In this document: piece after piece, positions 18,980 through 28,705 of the stretch
How positions within the stretch are numbered: the stretch's first letter is position 1
How the letters are laid out: the number at the start of each line of letters is the position of its first letter
Assembly: GCA_015659815.1 (NCBI GenBank)
Contig: DQME01000025.1
Location: 1-37,277 of the forward strand
Length of the DNA stretch: 37,277 nt
Reading direction: 5' to 3'
DNA from: Gammaproteobacteria bacterium
GTDB taxonomy: Bacteria > Pseudomonadota > Gammaproteobacteria > PS1 > Pseudothioglobaceae
Notes under the pieces: generated by a model
The model's input: the letters and a program-made list of their open reading frames with translations, nothing else
What the model was told of the DNA's origin: nothing
Databases searched by the model: none
Position numbers and translations under genes: made by a program

Positions 18980-19989
18980 TTTTTTTCAAGTAGCATAGCA
19001 TCTCCATAACTAAAAAAACGATACTCTTTGTTTATAGCGTGTTGGTAAATCTCAATCATTTTGTCATGTCCAATGAATGCACTTACCAGCATCAATAAAG
19101 ATGATTTTGGTAGGTGAAAGTTAGTTAGCATCATGTCAATCACCCTAAACTCAAATCCTGGATATATAAATATATCTGTTTCACCTCTACTAGCCCTTAG
19201 TTGCCCACTAAGTGCTGCAGACTCGAGCGTACGGACTGATGTAGTACCTATCGCTATAACTCTGCCTCCTTTCAGTTTGGCTTTGTTAATTTTTTCTACC
19301 GTCTCTTGGCTAATCTCATAATATTCGCTATGCATTACGTGGTCCTTTATTTGCTCAGTTTTAACTGGTTGAAAGGTTCCAGCGCCAACATGAAGAGTAA
19401 CAAAGCAATGGTCGATACCATGGCTACTCAGCTCATCAAGTAGAGTCTCATCAAAATGCAGCCCCGCTGTTGGAGCGGCAACTGCCCCATCTTTTGCCGC
19501 ATAAACGGTTTGGTATCTATTCTCGTCTTTTTTGTCATCGGGCCTGTCAATATATGGCGGTAATGGGACATGACCAATACAATCCAATAAATCTTTTATA
19601 GACTCGGTTTCAAATTCTAAAGTATAAAAGCTGTTTTCTTTTGATAATACATTTACTTTGACACCATTCTCAAGCTCAATAAGACTGCCAATCTTTGGGG
19701 CTATACTGGCCCTTATCATCGCTACCGCTTTGCTACCTTTCAGGACACGTTCTACCATAATCTCTACCCTTCCGCCGGTATCTTTGTGGGCAAATAAACG
19801 TGCAGGAATTACCTTAGTGTTGTTCAGAACCAATAAGTCGTTAGGTTTTATAAAGTTAGCTAATTGATTAAATTGTGCATCTATAATTGTTGAATGTGGT
19901 ACTAAAAGTCGTGAATCTGTACGATTTTTAGTTGGTGTTTGCGCTATAAGTGACTTCGGTAAGTCGAAGTCGAAGTCATTCAATCTCAT
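18973..19989 (-). CDS. queA: S-adenosylmethionine:tRNA ribosyltransferase-isomerase
   Basis: FDFDLPKSLIAQTPTKNRTDSRLLV, AAPTAGLHFDETLLDEL, YHYxx/FIYPGFEFRVIDMMLTNFHLPKSSLLMLVSAF. Confidence 0.96.
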   Translation of the reverse strand: MRLNDFDFDLPKSLIAQTPTKNRTDSRLLVPHSTIIDAQFNQLANFIKPNDLLVLNNTKVIPARLFAHKDTGGRVEIMVERVLKGSKAVAMIRASIAPKIGSLIELENGVKVNVLSKENSFYTLEFETESIKDLLDCIGHVPLPPYIDRPDDKKDENRYQTVYAAKDGAVAAPTAGLHFDETLLDELSSHGIDHCFVTLHVGAGTFQPVKTEQIKDHVMHSEYYEISQETVEKINKAKLKGGRVIAIGTTSVRTLESAALSGQLRASRGETDIFIYPGFEFRVIDMMLTNFHLPKSSLLMLVSAFIGHDKMIEIYQHAINKEYRFFSYGDAMLLEKNY

Positions 19990-20569
19990 GCTGAGAAAAA
20001 TACTCCAACACTTGGTAAGAAGCTGTAACTATTGCCCTTGGTGTAATAGTTGCACCTGTAAACGAATCGAAGGCTCCACCGTCACTTTTAACTTTCCATT
20101 GGCTTGGTAATGGATTAGAAAGAGATAGGCCTGCAAACTGCTCAATCCAGCTAGATTTTCTTGTATCAATTTTGTCCCCAAGTCCGGGTGTTTCCTTATG
20201 CGTTATTACCCTTACTCCTAAAAGAGTGTTATCTGTCCCAACACCAGTAAGCAGCCTTATATTGCCGTTGTAGCCGTTAGGGTATGTGTGCTCTACTAGG
20301 TAAGCAAACGTTTTGTTGTTGCTTTTTGCAGGATATATGTTGACCTCTTGGTCTACCCCATGAATGTTTATATTTTTAGAAAACTTATCGTCCAGTATTT
20401 TGTTGTCATAACCGTCAACAAGCTCCCCCAACCTTTTAATTAGTAGTTGCTCCTCGTTATATCTGATCTGATCCTTTGTTTGGTCCTGTGTAAAAGAAAC
20501 AAAGAATATACTTACTGAAGTGAAAACTACTAACAGTATCCCTGCATTAATGATTGGGCGCTGAATCAT
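19976..20569 (-). CDS. rnfG: Rnf electron transport complex subunit G
   Basis: One N-terminal TM; covalent FMN motif DSFTGATITPRAIVTAS; ETPGLGDKID. Confidence 0.93.
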   Translation of the reverse strand: MIQRPIINAGILLVVFTSVSIFFVSFTQDQTKDQIRYNEEQLLIKRLGELVDGYDNKILDDKFSKNINIHGVDQEVNIYPAKSNNKTFAYLVEHTYPNGYNGNIRLLTGVGTDNTLLGVRVITHKETPGLGDKIDTRKSSWIEQFAGLSLSNPLPSQWKVKSDGGAFDSFTGATITPRAIVTASYQVLEYFSQHEIE

Positions 20570-21510
20570 TTTCCGAACACTCTTGGTTTAGTGTAACTGT
20601 CAATTAGTGGTACAGCAATGTTCATCAATAGTACTGCAAAAGCTACCCCATCAGGATACCCTCCAAATACTCTAATTATCACCACTAGAACCCCGATAAG
20701 AAAACCATAAATTAGTCTACCATTTGGGGTTGTGCTAGATGAGACTGGGTCTGTAGCAATAAAAAATGCACAAAGCATTGTTGCTCCCAACATTAAATGA
20801 AGTTGCGGTGGAAAGTAAGCATTATCGTCCATAAGAAACAATACTCCGGATGTCAGAAAAATACCTGACAAGAACGAAACCGGTATATGCCAAAAAATAA
20901 TCTTACGCATAAGAAGGTACAGGCCTCCCAACAAAAATCCAAAATTAATCCACGCCTGGCTTACTGAGTATGGTTTTAGTGTTTCTATTGCTGTTCCTAA
21001 AGATATTTGAGTTCTTACCTCGTCTAGCTTGGTAGCCCCGGTAAACGTATCAACTGAAGAAAGGTTTAATATAGAATCTAGACTAGAACCTATGCTGACA
21101 AATTCACTAGCCCATGTTGTCATATGTAGTGGATAGGATATCAACAAAAATGCATACCCTAACATGGCAGGATTGAATGGATTATTGCCCAACCCTCCAT
21201 ATATCTGTTTGCCAAAAATAATTGCGAAAAAAACACCAACTACTATGACCCACCATGGCGCTATAGAAGGTATCGAGATAGCTAACAGAACACCTGTAAC
21301 TGCTGCTGAGCCATCACTTATGGTAGATTTTATTGGATAGTTTCTCATTTTAAGGAACGCAGACTCGGCAACAATGGCAGCAATAACTGCCAACACTATT
21401 TGAATAAGAATTCCCCAACCAAAAAAATAAAAAGACACAGACACACCTACAATTAGGGCATAAATAACCTGTCTCATAATCTGACTTGAATCTAGAGTGT
21501 TACTGTGCAT
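20566..21510 (-). CDS. rnfD: Rnf complex subunit D
   Basis: 314 aa membrane protein; GNNPFNPAMLGYAFLL, DTFTGATKLDEVR FMN-site region, FFIATDPVSSSTTPNGRLIYG. Confidence 0.93.
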   Translation of the reverse strand: MHSNTLDSSQIMRQVIYALIVGVSVSFYFFGWGILIQIVLAVIAAIVAESAFLKMRNYPIKSTISDGSAAVTGVLLAISIPSIAPWWVIVVGVFFAIIFGKQIYGGLGNNPFNPAMLGYAFLLISYPLHMTTWASEFVSIGSSLDSILNLSSVDTFTGATKLDEVRTQISLGTAIETLKPYSVSQAWINFGFLLGGLYLLMRKIIFWHIPVSFLSGIFLTSGVLFLMDDNAYFPPQLHLMLGATMLCAFFIATDPVSSSTTPNGRLIYGFLIGVLVVIIRVFGGYPDGVAFAVLLMNIAVPLIDSYTKPRVFGK

Positions 21511-23038
21511 TATCTTCTTTGTTTTTATTAACTCGATCCATCGCTGCAGCTATTTTATCTTTCTGTCCTTTCTCGTTAGCCATTTTTTCTTTGATTGCTT
21601 TCTTTTTAGCTTCCATCATCTCGGTCCGCTCTTTGTTATTACGCTCCAGACGGAACTCACGATACTCAAACCTCTCTCTAGCAGCGTCGGTCCTTCTTTT
21701 GTCTTCGATATTTTTTCTATGAAGAGCCTTGGCAAAAGAAAAATAATCAACAAGCGGTATATGGCTTGGACAAACATATGAGCAGCAACCACACTCAATA
21801 CAGTCCAACAAATTGTAATCTGACGCCTTCTCTGTATTTTCGCTCTTTGAGTACCAATAAAGTTGCTGTGGCAATAAATCTACTGGGCAGACCTGATTGC
21901 AAGATCCGCAACGAATGCATTCCTTGACATCATATTTAGGGGCTACATTATTTACGAAAATACAGTTACAAATTTTACTAATAGGTACACTCATTGTTGC
22001 AACATCAGTACCCATCATCATTCCCCCCATACGAATGGAATGCTTCTCATTGCTTGGTTTTGCAAGGGACACAATATGCTCAAAGTACGACCCTAAACGG
22101 ACATCATAATTATCCGGACTAGATACACCACTACCGGTAACTGTTACGATTCTTGATACTAGAGGCTTGCCATCAACGACTGCATCATAAATAGCGCTGA
22201 CAGTGGATACATTTTGACAGACTATACCTTCGTCTATAGCAAAACCCCCAGAAGGTATTTCTTTATTGAGGAGGGCTTTTATGAGTAGCTTTTCTGACCC
22301 AGAGGTATACTTTGTAGGTATAAGCTCAGTACTTATTCTTTCGTCAGAGATGTACTGAAGTAGTGCATTATGTGCATCAATCTTGTCATTCTCTATAGCA
22401 ATAATTGCTCTCTCTGCTCCAGAAATATGCAACATCACTTCAACACCACTTATGATCTTTTCTGGGTAGTTTTGCATCAAAGCATCGTCACACATTATCC
22501 CTGGCTCGCATTCAGTTCCATTAACTATTATTGTCTTGCAAAGGTTTGATAATCCCAGTAATCCTAACTTTAGATGCGCAGGGAAGCCTGCACCACCCAT
22601 CCCCACAATGCCGGCTTGACGTATTTTGTTAATCAAAACAGATGGTGCAAGATTTAAATAATTATCTATTGTGTCTTGCTGCTCTATCCACTCATCCTTG
22701 CCGTCAGACTGTATCGTTATGCACCGAGTTTTAAGGCCAGACTTGTGTGCTATTAGTTGATCATCAATAGCTGTAACTTGTCCAGAGATTGTTGCATGTA
22801 TGGGTACAGAATCGTAATCTTTATTAGTAGCTATTACTTGTCCAGTTAGCACACGTTCCCCAACAGATACACATGGTACCGCCTTGTCTGTGACACGTTC
22901 ATTCAATGGCAATACCACCTTATTTGGTAAACTCACAGTTATGATCCCAACAGATTCAACCCTGTACAGATTAGGAACGACAATACCTCCATTGTATGAT
23001 TTAGTAGGCATTGGCAAGCTCTCCAATGTCGGGCACAA
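21500..23038 (-). CDS. rnfC: Rnf complex subunit C (true start probably [12 protein letters not shown] at 23011)
   Basis: [20 protein letters not shown]-binding loop; C-terminal [17 protein letters not shown] and [21 protein letters not shown] ferredoxin motifs. Confidence 0.93.
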   Translation of the reverse strand: MCPTLESLPMPTKSYNGGIVVPNLYRVESVGIITVSLPNKVVLPLNERVTDKAVPCVSVGERVLTGQVIATNKDYDSVPIHATISGQVTAIDDQLIAHKSGLKTRCITIQSDGKDEWIEQQDTIDNYLNLAPSVLINKIRQAGIVGMGGAGFPAHLKLGLLGLSNLCKTIIVNGTECEPGIMCDDALMQNYPEKIISGVEVMLHISGAERAIIAIENDKIDAHNALLQYISDERISTELIPTKYTSGSEKLLIKALLNKEIPSGGFAIDEGIVCQNVSTVSAIYDAVVDGKPLVSRIVTVTGSGVSSPDNYDVRLGSYFEHIVSLAKPSNEKHSIRMGGMMMGTDVATMSVPISKICNCIFVNNVAPKYDVKECIRCGSCNQVCPVDLLPQQLYWYSKSENTEKASDYNLLDCIECGCCSYVCPSHIPLVDYFSFAKALHRKNIEDKRRTDAARERFEYREFRLERNNKERTEMMEAKKKAIKEKMANEKGQKDKIAAAMDRVNKNKEDNAQ

Positions 23039-23546
23039 AGTTCCTCAATGTTGGCTTTAACTCTACCATATCAATACAGTCTACTGGGCATACTGGAATA
23101 CAAAGATCGCAACCAGTACACTCATCTGCAATCACTGTGGTCATAACCTTGCTGGCGCCAACAAATGCATCCACAGGGCAGGCCTGAATACACAATGTGC
23201 AGCCAATACAAACACTCTCATCAACAACAGCAACCCTTTTAGGTTTCGTCTCTCCATGTTCATCATTAATTGTCATTGTTTCAACATTCAATAGTTCTGC
23301 TAATGCGTCCACACCGTCTTGCCCCCCTGGAGGGCACTGATTAATTTGTGCTTCCCCGTTCGCTATCGCTTCGGCGTATGGCCTGCACCCAGGATAGTCG
23401 CATTGGCCGCACTGTGTTTGTGGCAGTATTGCATCAATCTGATCGATCAATGGGTTTCCTTTGACCTTAAATTTAATAGCGGCATATCCTAGAATCAAGC
23501 CTAGTAATAGTGCCATTGATGAAAAAATAAATACTGAATCTAGCAC
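23001..23546 (-). CDS. rnfB: Rnf complex subunit B
   Basis: [25 protein letters not shown] plus two CxxCxxCxxxCP ferredoxin motifs. Confidence 0.95.
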   Translation of the reverse strand: MLDSVFIFSSMALLLGLILGYAAIKFKVKGNPLIDQIDAILPQTQCGQCDYPGCRPYAEAIANGEAQINQCPPGGQDGVDALAELLNVETMTINDEHGETKPKRVAVVDESVCIGCTLCIQACPVDAFVGASKVMTTVIADECTGCDLCIPVCPVDCIDMVELKPTLRNFVPDIGELANAY

Positions 23547-23549
23547 TAC

Positions 23550-24128
23550 CTAAGCCAGCCCAATAAAGCCCATAAATGCCATCGACATTAGCCCTGCAGT
23601 TATGAGTGCGATAGGTACACCCTGGAAAATGGCTGGAACATTGGCAGACTCAATCCTTTCACGGATCGCAGAAAACAAAACTAGGACAAATGAAAAACCA
23701 ATAGCGGCGCCGAAGCCATAAACACCGGAGGCAAGAAAACCATTGCTCTGTCCGACATTTAATAATGCCACACCTAAGACAGCGCAATTTGTAGTAATTA
23801 GTGGCAGGAACACGCCCAATGATTGGTGCAATACTGGAGATGTTTTATGTACCACTAGCTCAGTAAACCCTACCACAGCTGCAATGGCGACAATGAAAGC
23901 GATAGTCCTTAAATACTCTAGCTCGAATGGAATCAAAATATAACTATTGATAAGGTAGCTGGATATACTTGCCAGAGTTAGTACAAAGGTTGTAGCGAAC
24001 CCCATGCCAATAGCTGAATCAATATTTTTTGATACCCCCATGAATGGACACAGGCCTAAGAATTTAACTAAAACAAAGTTATTTACTAGTATAGTACTAA
24101 CTAAAATTAAGACGTATTCATTCAACAT
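23550..24128 (-). CDS. rnfA: Rnf complex subunit A
   Basis: 192 aa; [87 protein letters not shown]. Confidence 0.95.
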   Translation of the reverse strand: MLNEYVLILVSTILVNNFVLVKFLGLCPFMGVSKNIDSAIGMGFATTFVLTLASISSYLINSYILIPFELEYLRTIAFIVAIAAVVGFTELVVHKTSPVLHQSLGVFLPLITTNCAVLGVALLNVGQSNGFLASGVYGFGAAIGFSFVLVLFSAIRERIESANVPAIFQGVPIALITAGLMSMAFMGFIGLA

Positions 24129-24243
24129 TACATTGATGATTTTAACCTATATTTAGTTAGTATTTAAGTCATACAATTTTGCTAAATTACTATTTCTTGT
24201 TTGCTAATATTTTACAAACAAAGAACAGTTAATACTAACTACG

Positions 24244-24990
24244 TTACACTTGTATAGAGCTAGCTATTTCCTGTACACATTGATGTTCGCGTTTTAAAGG
24301 TCTAGTATGTATACCGCACTCACCTCCGCACTTACTTGAACTTGCCCATCTACCACTACGCTCATCTCCAGGCACTATAGAAGTGCATGGGGTACAACCT
24401 AAAGATCTATAGCCCTCTTCATATAGACCGTTAACTCTAATTTGATTCATAGCTAAGTACTGCCATATTTCTCTTTCTTCCCAAATTAGAATAGGATTCA
24501 GTTTTGCTAGCCCTTCATCTCTGTATTCAATTTCTCTATAATCTGTTCTAGTCCTTCCTTCAGTACAACGAAGCCCGGTAACCCAACACTCAGCCTGCAG
24601 ATGTTCTAGCGCTTCCCTTGTTGGCTCAACTTTATAGATTTCACAACACCCATCTGGGTCAGTAGCGTACAAACCTTCTACAGTACTTGAGCTCTCAAAT
24701 ATCTTAGTTTCTGGGAACCTCTTAACAAAATCTCTCATATACGCTTTTGTTTCTAAAGGCTTAAAAGGTGTAGTCACAATAAAGCCTTTAATTTTAGATG
24801 ACACTCGTTTTGCTAAGTCCCAAACTACACAGGAATCTTTGCCTAAGCTATTGGCAACTACCAAATTATCACCATACTCATTATAGGCATCATTTATTAG
24901 ATCCAAAGAGCGCTCTATTTTTAGATTCAATGTCAGCCCATTGACCAATCTAAACACGTCTTCACTTGTAGTTATGCTTTGTTCTTTCAT
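24244..24990 (-). CDS. cysH: Assimilatory adenylylsulfate (APS-type) reductase
   Basis: NSLGKDSCVVWDL PP-loop, CCEIYKVEPTREAL and SLGCTPCTSIVPGDERSGRW: CC...CxxC [4Fe-4S] ligands typical of APS-type CysH. Confidence 0.88.
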   Translation of the reverse strand: MKEQSITTSEDVFRLVNGLTLNLKIERSLDLINDAYNEYGDNLVVANSLGKDSCVVWDLAKRVSSKIKGFIVTTPFKPLETKAYMRDFVKRFPETKIFESSSTVEGLYATDPDGCCEIYKVEPTREALEHLQAECWVTGLRCTEGRTRTDYREIEYRDEGLAKLNPILIWEEREIWQYLAMNQIRVNGLYEEGYRSLGCTPCTSIVPGDERSGRWASSSKCGGECGIHTRPLKREHQCVQEIASSIQV

Positions 24991-25042
24991 TTTTTTCCTT
25001 TATTTGTTTTAAATTAATAATAATATTTCACTATAAAAAGCT

Positions 25043-25255
25043 TCAAGTCTTCATAACTCTGCCAAATGAAATACGATTCCACGCTCTTTCATGTACATAA
25101 TACAAAAACAGTTTTGTAAATACCTCTATTACCCCGATTGAAGATGCCATTACTAAACTGCCTGTTATAAGATACGAAATGATAAATGTATCAATGGTAG
25201 CAAAGAATCTCCATGAGGTAGTTTTTATTGCTGTTCTGTAAGCCTTTTCAGACAT
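25043..25255 (-). CDS. DUF2061 membrane protein
   Basis: MSEKAYRTAIKTTSWRFFATIDTFIISYLITGSLVMASSIGVIEVFTKLFLYYVHERAWNRISFG, the DUF2061 pattern. Confidence 0.88.
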   Translation of the reverse strand: MSEKAYRTAIKTTSWRFFATIDTFIISYLITGSLVMASSIGVIEVFTKLFLYYVHERAWNRISFGRVMKT

Positions 25256-25263
25256 AAATCACC

Positions 25264-25734
25264 TCAATAAATTCTATGCTTTTCAAGAAGCCCGACATTG
25301 TTCTCAGCGGCCTGATAGCAGACACTAAAATCAATCCCATAATCTTCGTTGTATTTTTTGTACTGTGGTAGTAATTCATAAGAATCGACTCCAGATCTAA
25401 AGATGAACTGGAGATGATCAATATGAACATTAATAGCTCTAATTTCACCCTTATATCCCACTCTCTTTCTAAGTATTTTCACTTGTGAATAACTTATGCC
25501 ATCATCAAAATTATTAAAATCAAAAGCAATCAATGGTGCCTGATTAAGTGTCACAGCTAAAGACTCAACATCGTCAGTTGGCCTAATAAGAATTCCGTTA
25601 ATCAGATCTGATGCCTTACCTTTTTCTAAAATCCACTGCTCAATATATCTCAATGTACGGTTTTTATTTTTTTGTTTTTTTTCTATATCCTTAACCTTAA
25701 GCATATACACTCTCCTTAAATAATTGGATTCCAA
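25264..25734 (-). CDS. DUF934 protein, putative sulfite reductase partner
   Basis: LAVTLNQAPLIAFDFNNFDDGISYSQVKILRKRVGYKGEIRAINVHIDHLQFIFRSGVDSYEL matches DUF934; overlaps the sulfite reductase gene. Confidence 0.85.
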   Translation of the reverse strand: MESNYLRRVYMLKVKDIEKKQKNKNRTLRYIEQWILEKGKASDLINGILIRPTDDVESLAVTLNQAPLIAFDFNNFDDGISYSQVKILRKRVGYKGEIRAINVHIDHLQFIFRSGVDSYELLPQYKKYNEDYGIDFSVCYQAAENNVGLLEKHRIY

Positions 25735-27334
25735 TTCGATTAAACACTTGATTAAAGTTTTCGTCTGGTTTCCTGTTTTTTATATAAACTCCCACTATCT
25801 TTTCTACTGCATCTATCACATTATCTGACGAAACGGCCCTCCCTATTTTTTTTCCTAGTACCGTCTTATGTTTTGTGCCACCCCCTAAAGTAATTTGATA
25901 AAAATTCTCTTCCCCTTTGTTAAGACCTAACAAACCAATATCAGCGACATGGTGATGGGCACATGAATTTTCACAGCCTGAGATGTGTAACCCTAATTCA
26001 CCCGTCTCGAACAATATTCCATTCTCATTGAGTCTTTGTTGAACACGTTGAGCGACTGATATAGACTCAGTTTTAGCTAAAGAACAGTAATCTGCCCCTG
26101 GGCAGGCCACAATATGAGCTAATGTTGAGTTATGAGGACTAGACAAATCAAATAACTCTAATTGTTGCCAAAGTACGTACAAATCTTGGTTCCTTACATA
26201 CGGTAAAACTACATCCTGCTTTTTGGTTGTTCGCACTTCACCAAGACTATAGCTTGAGGCCAATTTTGATAATTGTATTAATTGATCAGAGTAGATGTTT
26301 CCTGGCGCAGAACCTAACTGAGATAGTGAAATATAAACAATTGAATAGCCATCAATCTTATTACTAATGACATTATTGTTTTTCCAGATACTATAATTAA
26401 AGTCTACTGTAGTATTATTAGTGATACTTTTTATTGGTTCAATTGGCAATGAGAATTCTTGCTTTATCTTGTTTAATTTAACTGCATTGAGTTTAATATC
26501 ATCATCACCTTTCGATGCTAGCCAATCCCTTTCAACCAACTCACTAAACCTTTCAATGCCTAATTTTTTAACTAAAAATTTTATCCTTAACCTTTTATCA
26601 TTACTCCTTTGTCCTATTAAGTTGTATACACGTAACACAGATTCAATGTAGCTCAAAATATCTTGTTCAGGAACAAAAGACTTTATATTGGGAGCAAGCA
26701 TAGGTGCAGCCCCTAAACCGCCCCCAACATAAACACTAAACCCTAACTCATTGTCATCATTAAGTACTACTTGTAAGCCCAAATCATGAAATTGCAAACC
26801 TATCTCATCACGCTCCGATCCGTTTATTGCAATTTTAAATTTTCCCGGAAGCCATGAAAACTCTGGATGAACAGTGAACCATTGCCTTATTAGTTCGCAA
26901 TACGGCCTTGCATCAGCAACCTCATCTTCTCTAATACCTGACAATGGGTCTGCTGTAATGTTTCTCATAACCTTGCCGCTAGTCTGTATAGCGTGCATAT
27001 CTACCTTAGCTAGGTCGGCTATGATTTCAGTTATCTGTGATAATTTTATCCAGTTAAACTGAATATTTTGTCTGGTTGTAAAATGACCATAACCCCTGTC
27101 ATATTTGTCAGCTATATGTGCCAATTGTACAAGTTGCTTGGAATTAATAGTGCCATATGGTATAGCTACTCTCAGCATATAAGCATGCAACTCTTGGTAT
27201 AAACCATTTCTCAGTCTGATACTTCTAAATTGATCATCGTCCAGTTCGTTATCAAAGTATCTTTCGACTTGTTTTGTGAATTGATTGCTCCTTTGATTTA
27301 TAAAATTTACGTCAACCTCGTCATATTTGTACAT
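25697..27334 (-). CDS. cysI: Nitrite/sulfite reductase hemoprotein, CysI-like
   Basis: RGYGHFTTRQNIQFNWI; siroheme/[4Fe-4S] ligands CPGADYC and HISGCENSCAHHHVADIG. Confidence 0.9.
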   Translation of the reverse strand: MYKYDEVDVNFINQRSNQFTKQVERYFDNELDDDQFRSIRLRNGLYQELHAYMLRVAIPYGTINSKQLVQLAHIADKYDRGYGHFTTRQNIQFNWIKLSQITEIIADLAKVDMHAIQTSGKVMRNITADPLSGIREDEVADARPYCELIRQWFTVHPEFSWLPGKFKIAINGSERDEIGLQFHDLGLQVVLNDDNELGFSVYVGGGLGAAPMLAPNIKSFVPEQDILSYIESVLRVYNLIGQRSNDKRLRIKFLVKKLGIERFSELVERDWLASKGDDDIKLNAVKLNKIKQEFSLPIEPIKSITNNTTVDFNYSIWKNNNVISNKIDGYSIVYISLSQLGSAPGNIYSDQLIQLSKLASSYSLGEVRTTKKQDVVLPYVRNQDLYVLWQQLELFDLSSPHNSTLAHIVACPGADYCSLAKTESISVAQRVQQRLNENGILFETGELGLHISGCENSCAHHHVADIGLLGLNKGEENFYQITLGGGTKHKTVLGKKIGRAVSSDNVIDAVEKIVGVYIKNRKPDENFNQVFNRIGIQLFKESVYA

Positions 27335-27374
27335 ATATATATTGCTCTTATTTAATTAATAGAAAGCACTATAG

Positions 27375-27455
27375 ATAGATTATTCTATTAATAGCACAAT
27401 TATTAAAAAAATAATAATAAAATTATTAATAATCACATATATAATAGTATATTAT
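27375..27455. promoter_or_regulatory. AT-rich divergent control region with three inverted repeats
   Basis: ATAGA-TTAT-TCTAT (27375-27388), ATTATTAATAAT (27422-27433), ATAATA-GTA-TATTAT (27441-27455) between cysI-like (-) and lrp-like (+). Confidence 0.4.
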
Positions 27456-27487
27456 TCTTTAAATTAATACAAATACGAAAATTTATT

Positions 27488-27949
27488 ATGGACAAGATAG
27501 ATAGAATAATATTAGATTTATTACAAAAAAACTCAGACTTAACTATTCAAGAGATTTCAAAGTCTGTATACCTGTCTAGCACTCCATGCTGGCATAGAAT
27601 AAAAAGGTTAAGGGAACAAGGCTATATTCAAAAAACTGTAGCAATTATTGATCCCAAGAAAGTACAGCTGAATACCACTGTTTTTGTGTTTGTTGTCATA
27701 GAAAGTCACGACCAAGAAAAATTAGAACTGTTTTCTAGAACAATTTCAGGGATGCCTGAAATTGTTGAGTGCCATCGCCTCAGTGGCTCAGTTGACTACC
27801 TATTAAAAATAGTAATTAAAGATATTGAGGGTTATGATTTGTTTTATAAAAAACTAATAAATAAAGTTTCATTTCTAAAGGTCACATCTAACTTTGTAAT
27901 TGAGAAAATGAAGCAGACCACTGAAATACCTATAAATATTGAAATGTAA
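27488..27949 (+). CDS. Lrp/AsnC-family regulator, DecR/YbaO-like
   Basis: MDKIDRIILDLLQKNSDLTIQEISKSVYLSSTPCWHRIKRLREQGYI HTH; FYKKLINKVSFLKVTSNFVIEKMKQTTEIPI resembles E. coli DecR (from memory). Confidence 0.88.
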   Translation: MDKIDRIILDLLQKNSDLTIQEISKSVYLSSTPCWHRIKRLREQGYIQKTVAIIDPKKVQLNTTVFVFVVIESHDQEKLELFSRTISGMPEIVECHRLSGSVDYLLKIVIKDIEGYDLFYKKLINKVSFLKVTSNFVIEKMKQTTEIPINIEM

Positions 27950-27962
27950 ATCTATTTTTAGT

Positions 27963-28697
27963 TCAAGCTATGACCTTGTACATCCCAAATGAACTAATAA
28001 GTAGTAGTGCACCTCCAACCCATTTCTTGAAATATTGGTCATTTTCAATAATTTTTTGATGCATGAAAACTCCCAAAACATGGCCAATTGCTGTTATTGG
28101 TATTAAGTACAAGGAGAATTTCCAATCTATACTAACGCCTACCACAACGAATGCTGTCATCTTTATAGCAACCAATATAATCCAAAGAACGAACATTGTA
28201 TTCCTGAGAAGTGCTTTGTCGACGTGGCGCATATATACAGCAACTATAAGTGGCGCTCCCGTCAATGATGTTCCTGAAATATATCCACCCAGAATAAAGT
28301 ACAACTTATCGAGCCAAGACTTGTTGGAACTAATTTTGTTATCAAGAATCCAGTTAATTGCATAAAAAATTGTTACGCAATAAATAAAAACAACTATGAC
28401 CTTTGTTGGCAAATTGAGTAGCCCAATCACTCCAATAAGTGTAGGAGGAACTATCCAAATTAAGGTTTTTGTTAGGTACCCCCAATCAACCTTGTCTAAT
28501 GACCTAGCTAATGTCAGTGTAGTAAAAAAAAACAAGTGTATACCAATTATTGGTAGCCAATATACAGGAGACCCCCCAACAAGTAACATTAATGGTAGCC
28601 CCAATGCGGCACCACCAAAGCCCAGCCCGGTACGAACAAAGCCGGTCCATACAAAGATTAACCCAATCAATATCAGATCTAAAGTGTCGAATCCCAT
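27963..28697 (-). CDS. TauE/SafE-family membrane exporter
   Basis: GFVRTGLGFGGAALGLPLMLLVGGSPVYWLPIIGIHLF; multi-TM, GGYISGTSLTGAPLIVAVYM. Confidence 0.88.
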   Translation of the reverse strand: MGFDTLDLILIGLIFVWTGFVRTGLGFGGAALGLPLMLLVGGSPVYWLPIIGIHLFFFTTLTLARSLDKVDWGYLTKTLIWIVPPTLIGVIGLLNLPTKVIVVFIYCVTIFYAINWILDNKISSNKSWLDKLYFILGGYISGTSLTGAPLIVAVYMRHVDKALLRNTMFVLWIILVAIKMTAFVVVGVSIDWKFSLYLIPITAIGHVLGVFMHQKIIENDQYFKKWVGGALLLISSFGMYKVIA

Positions 28698-28705
28698 TTA
28701 AGAGT

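Noticed and set aside
23001-23038. 38-bp overlap of rnfC and rnfB
   Set aside because: Most likely start over-extension; an internal Met at 23011 ([12 protein letters not shown]) gives a more typical RnfC start with a short overlap.
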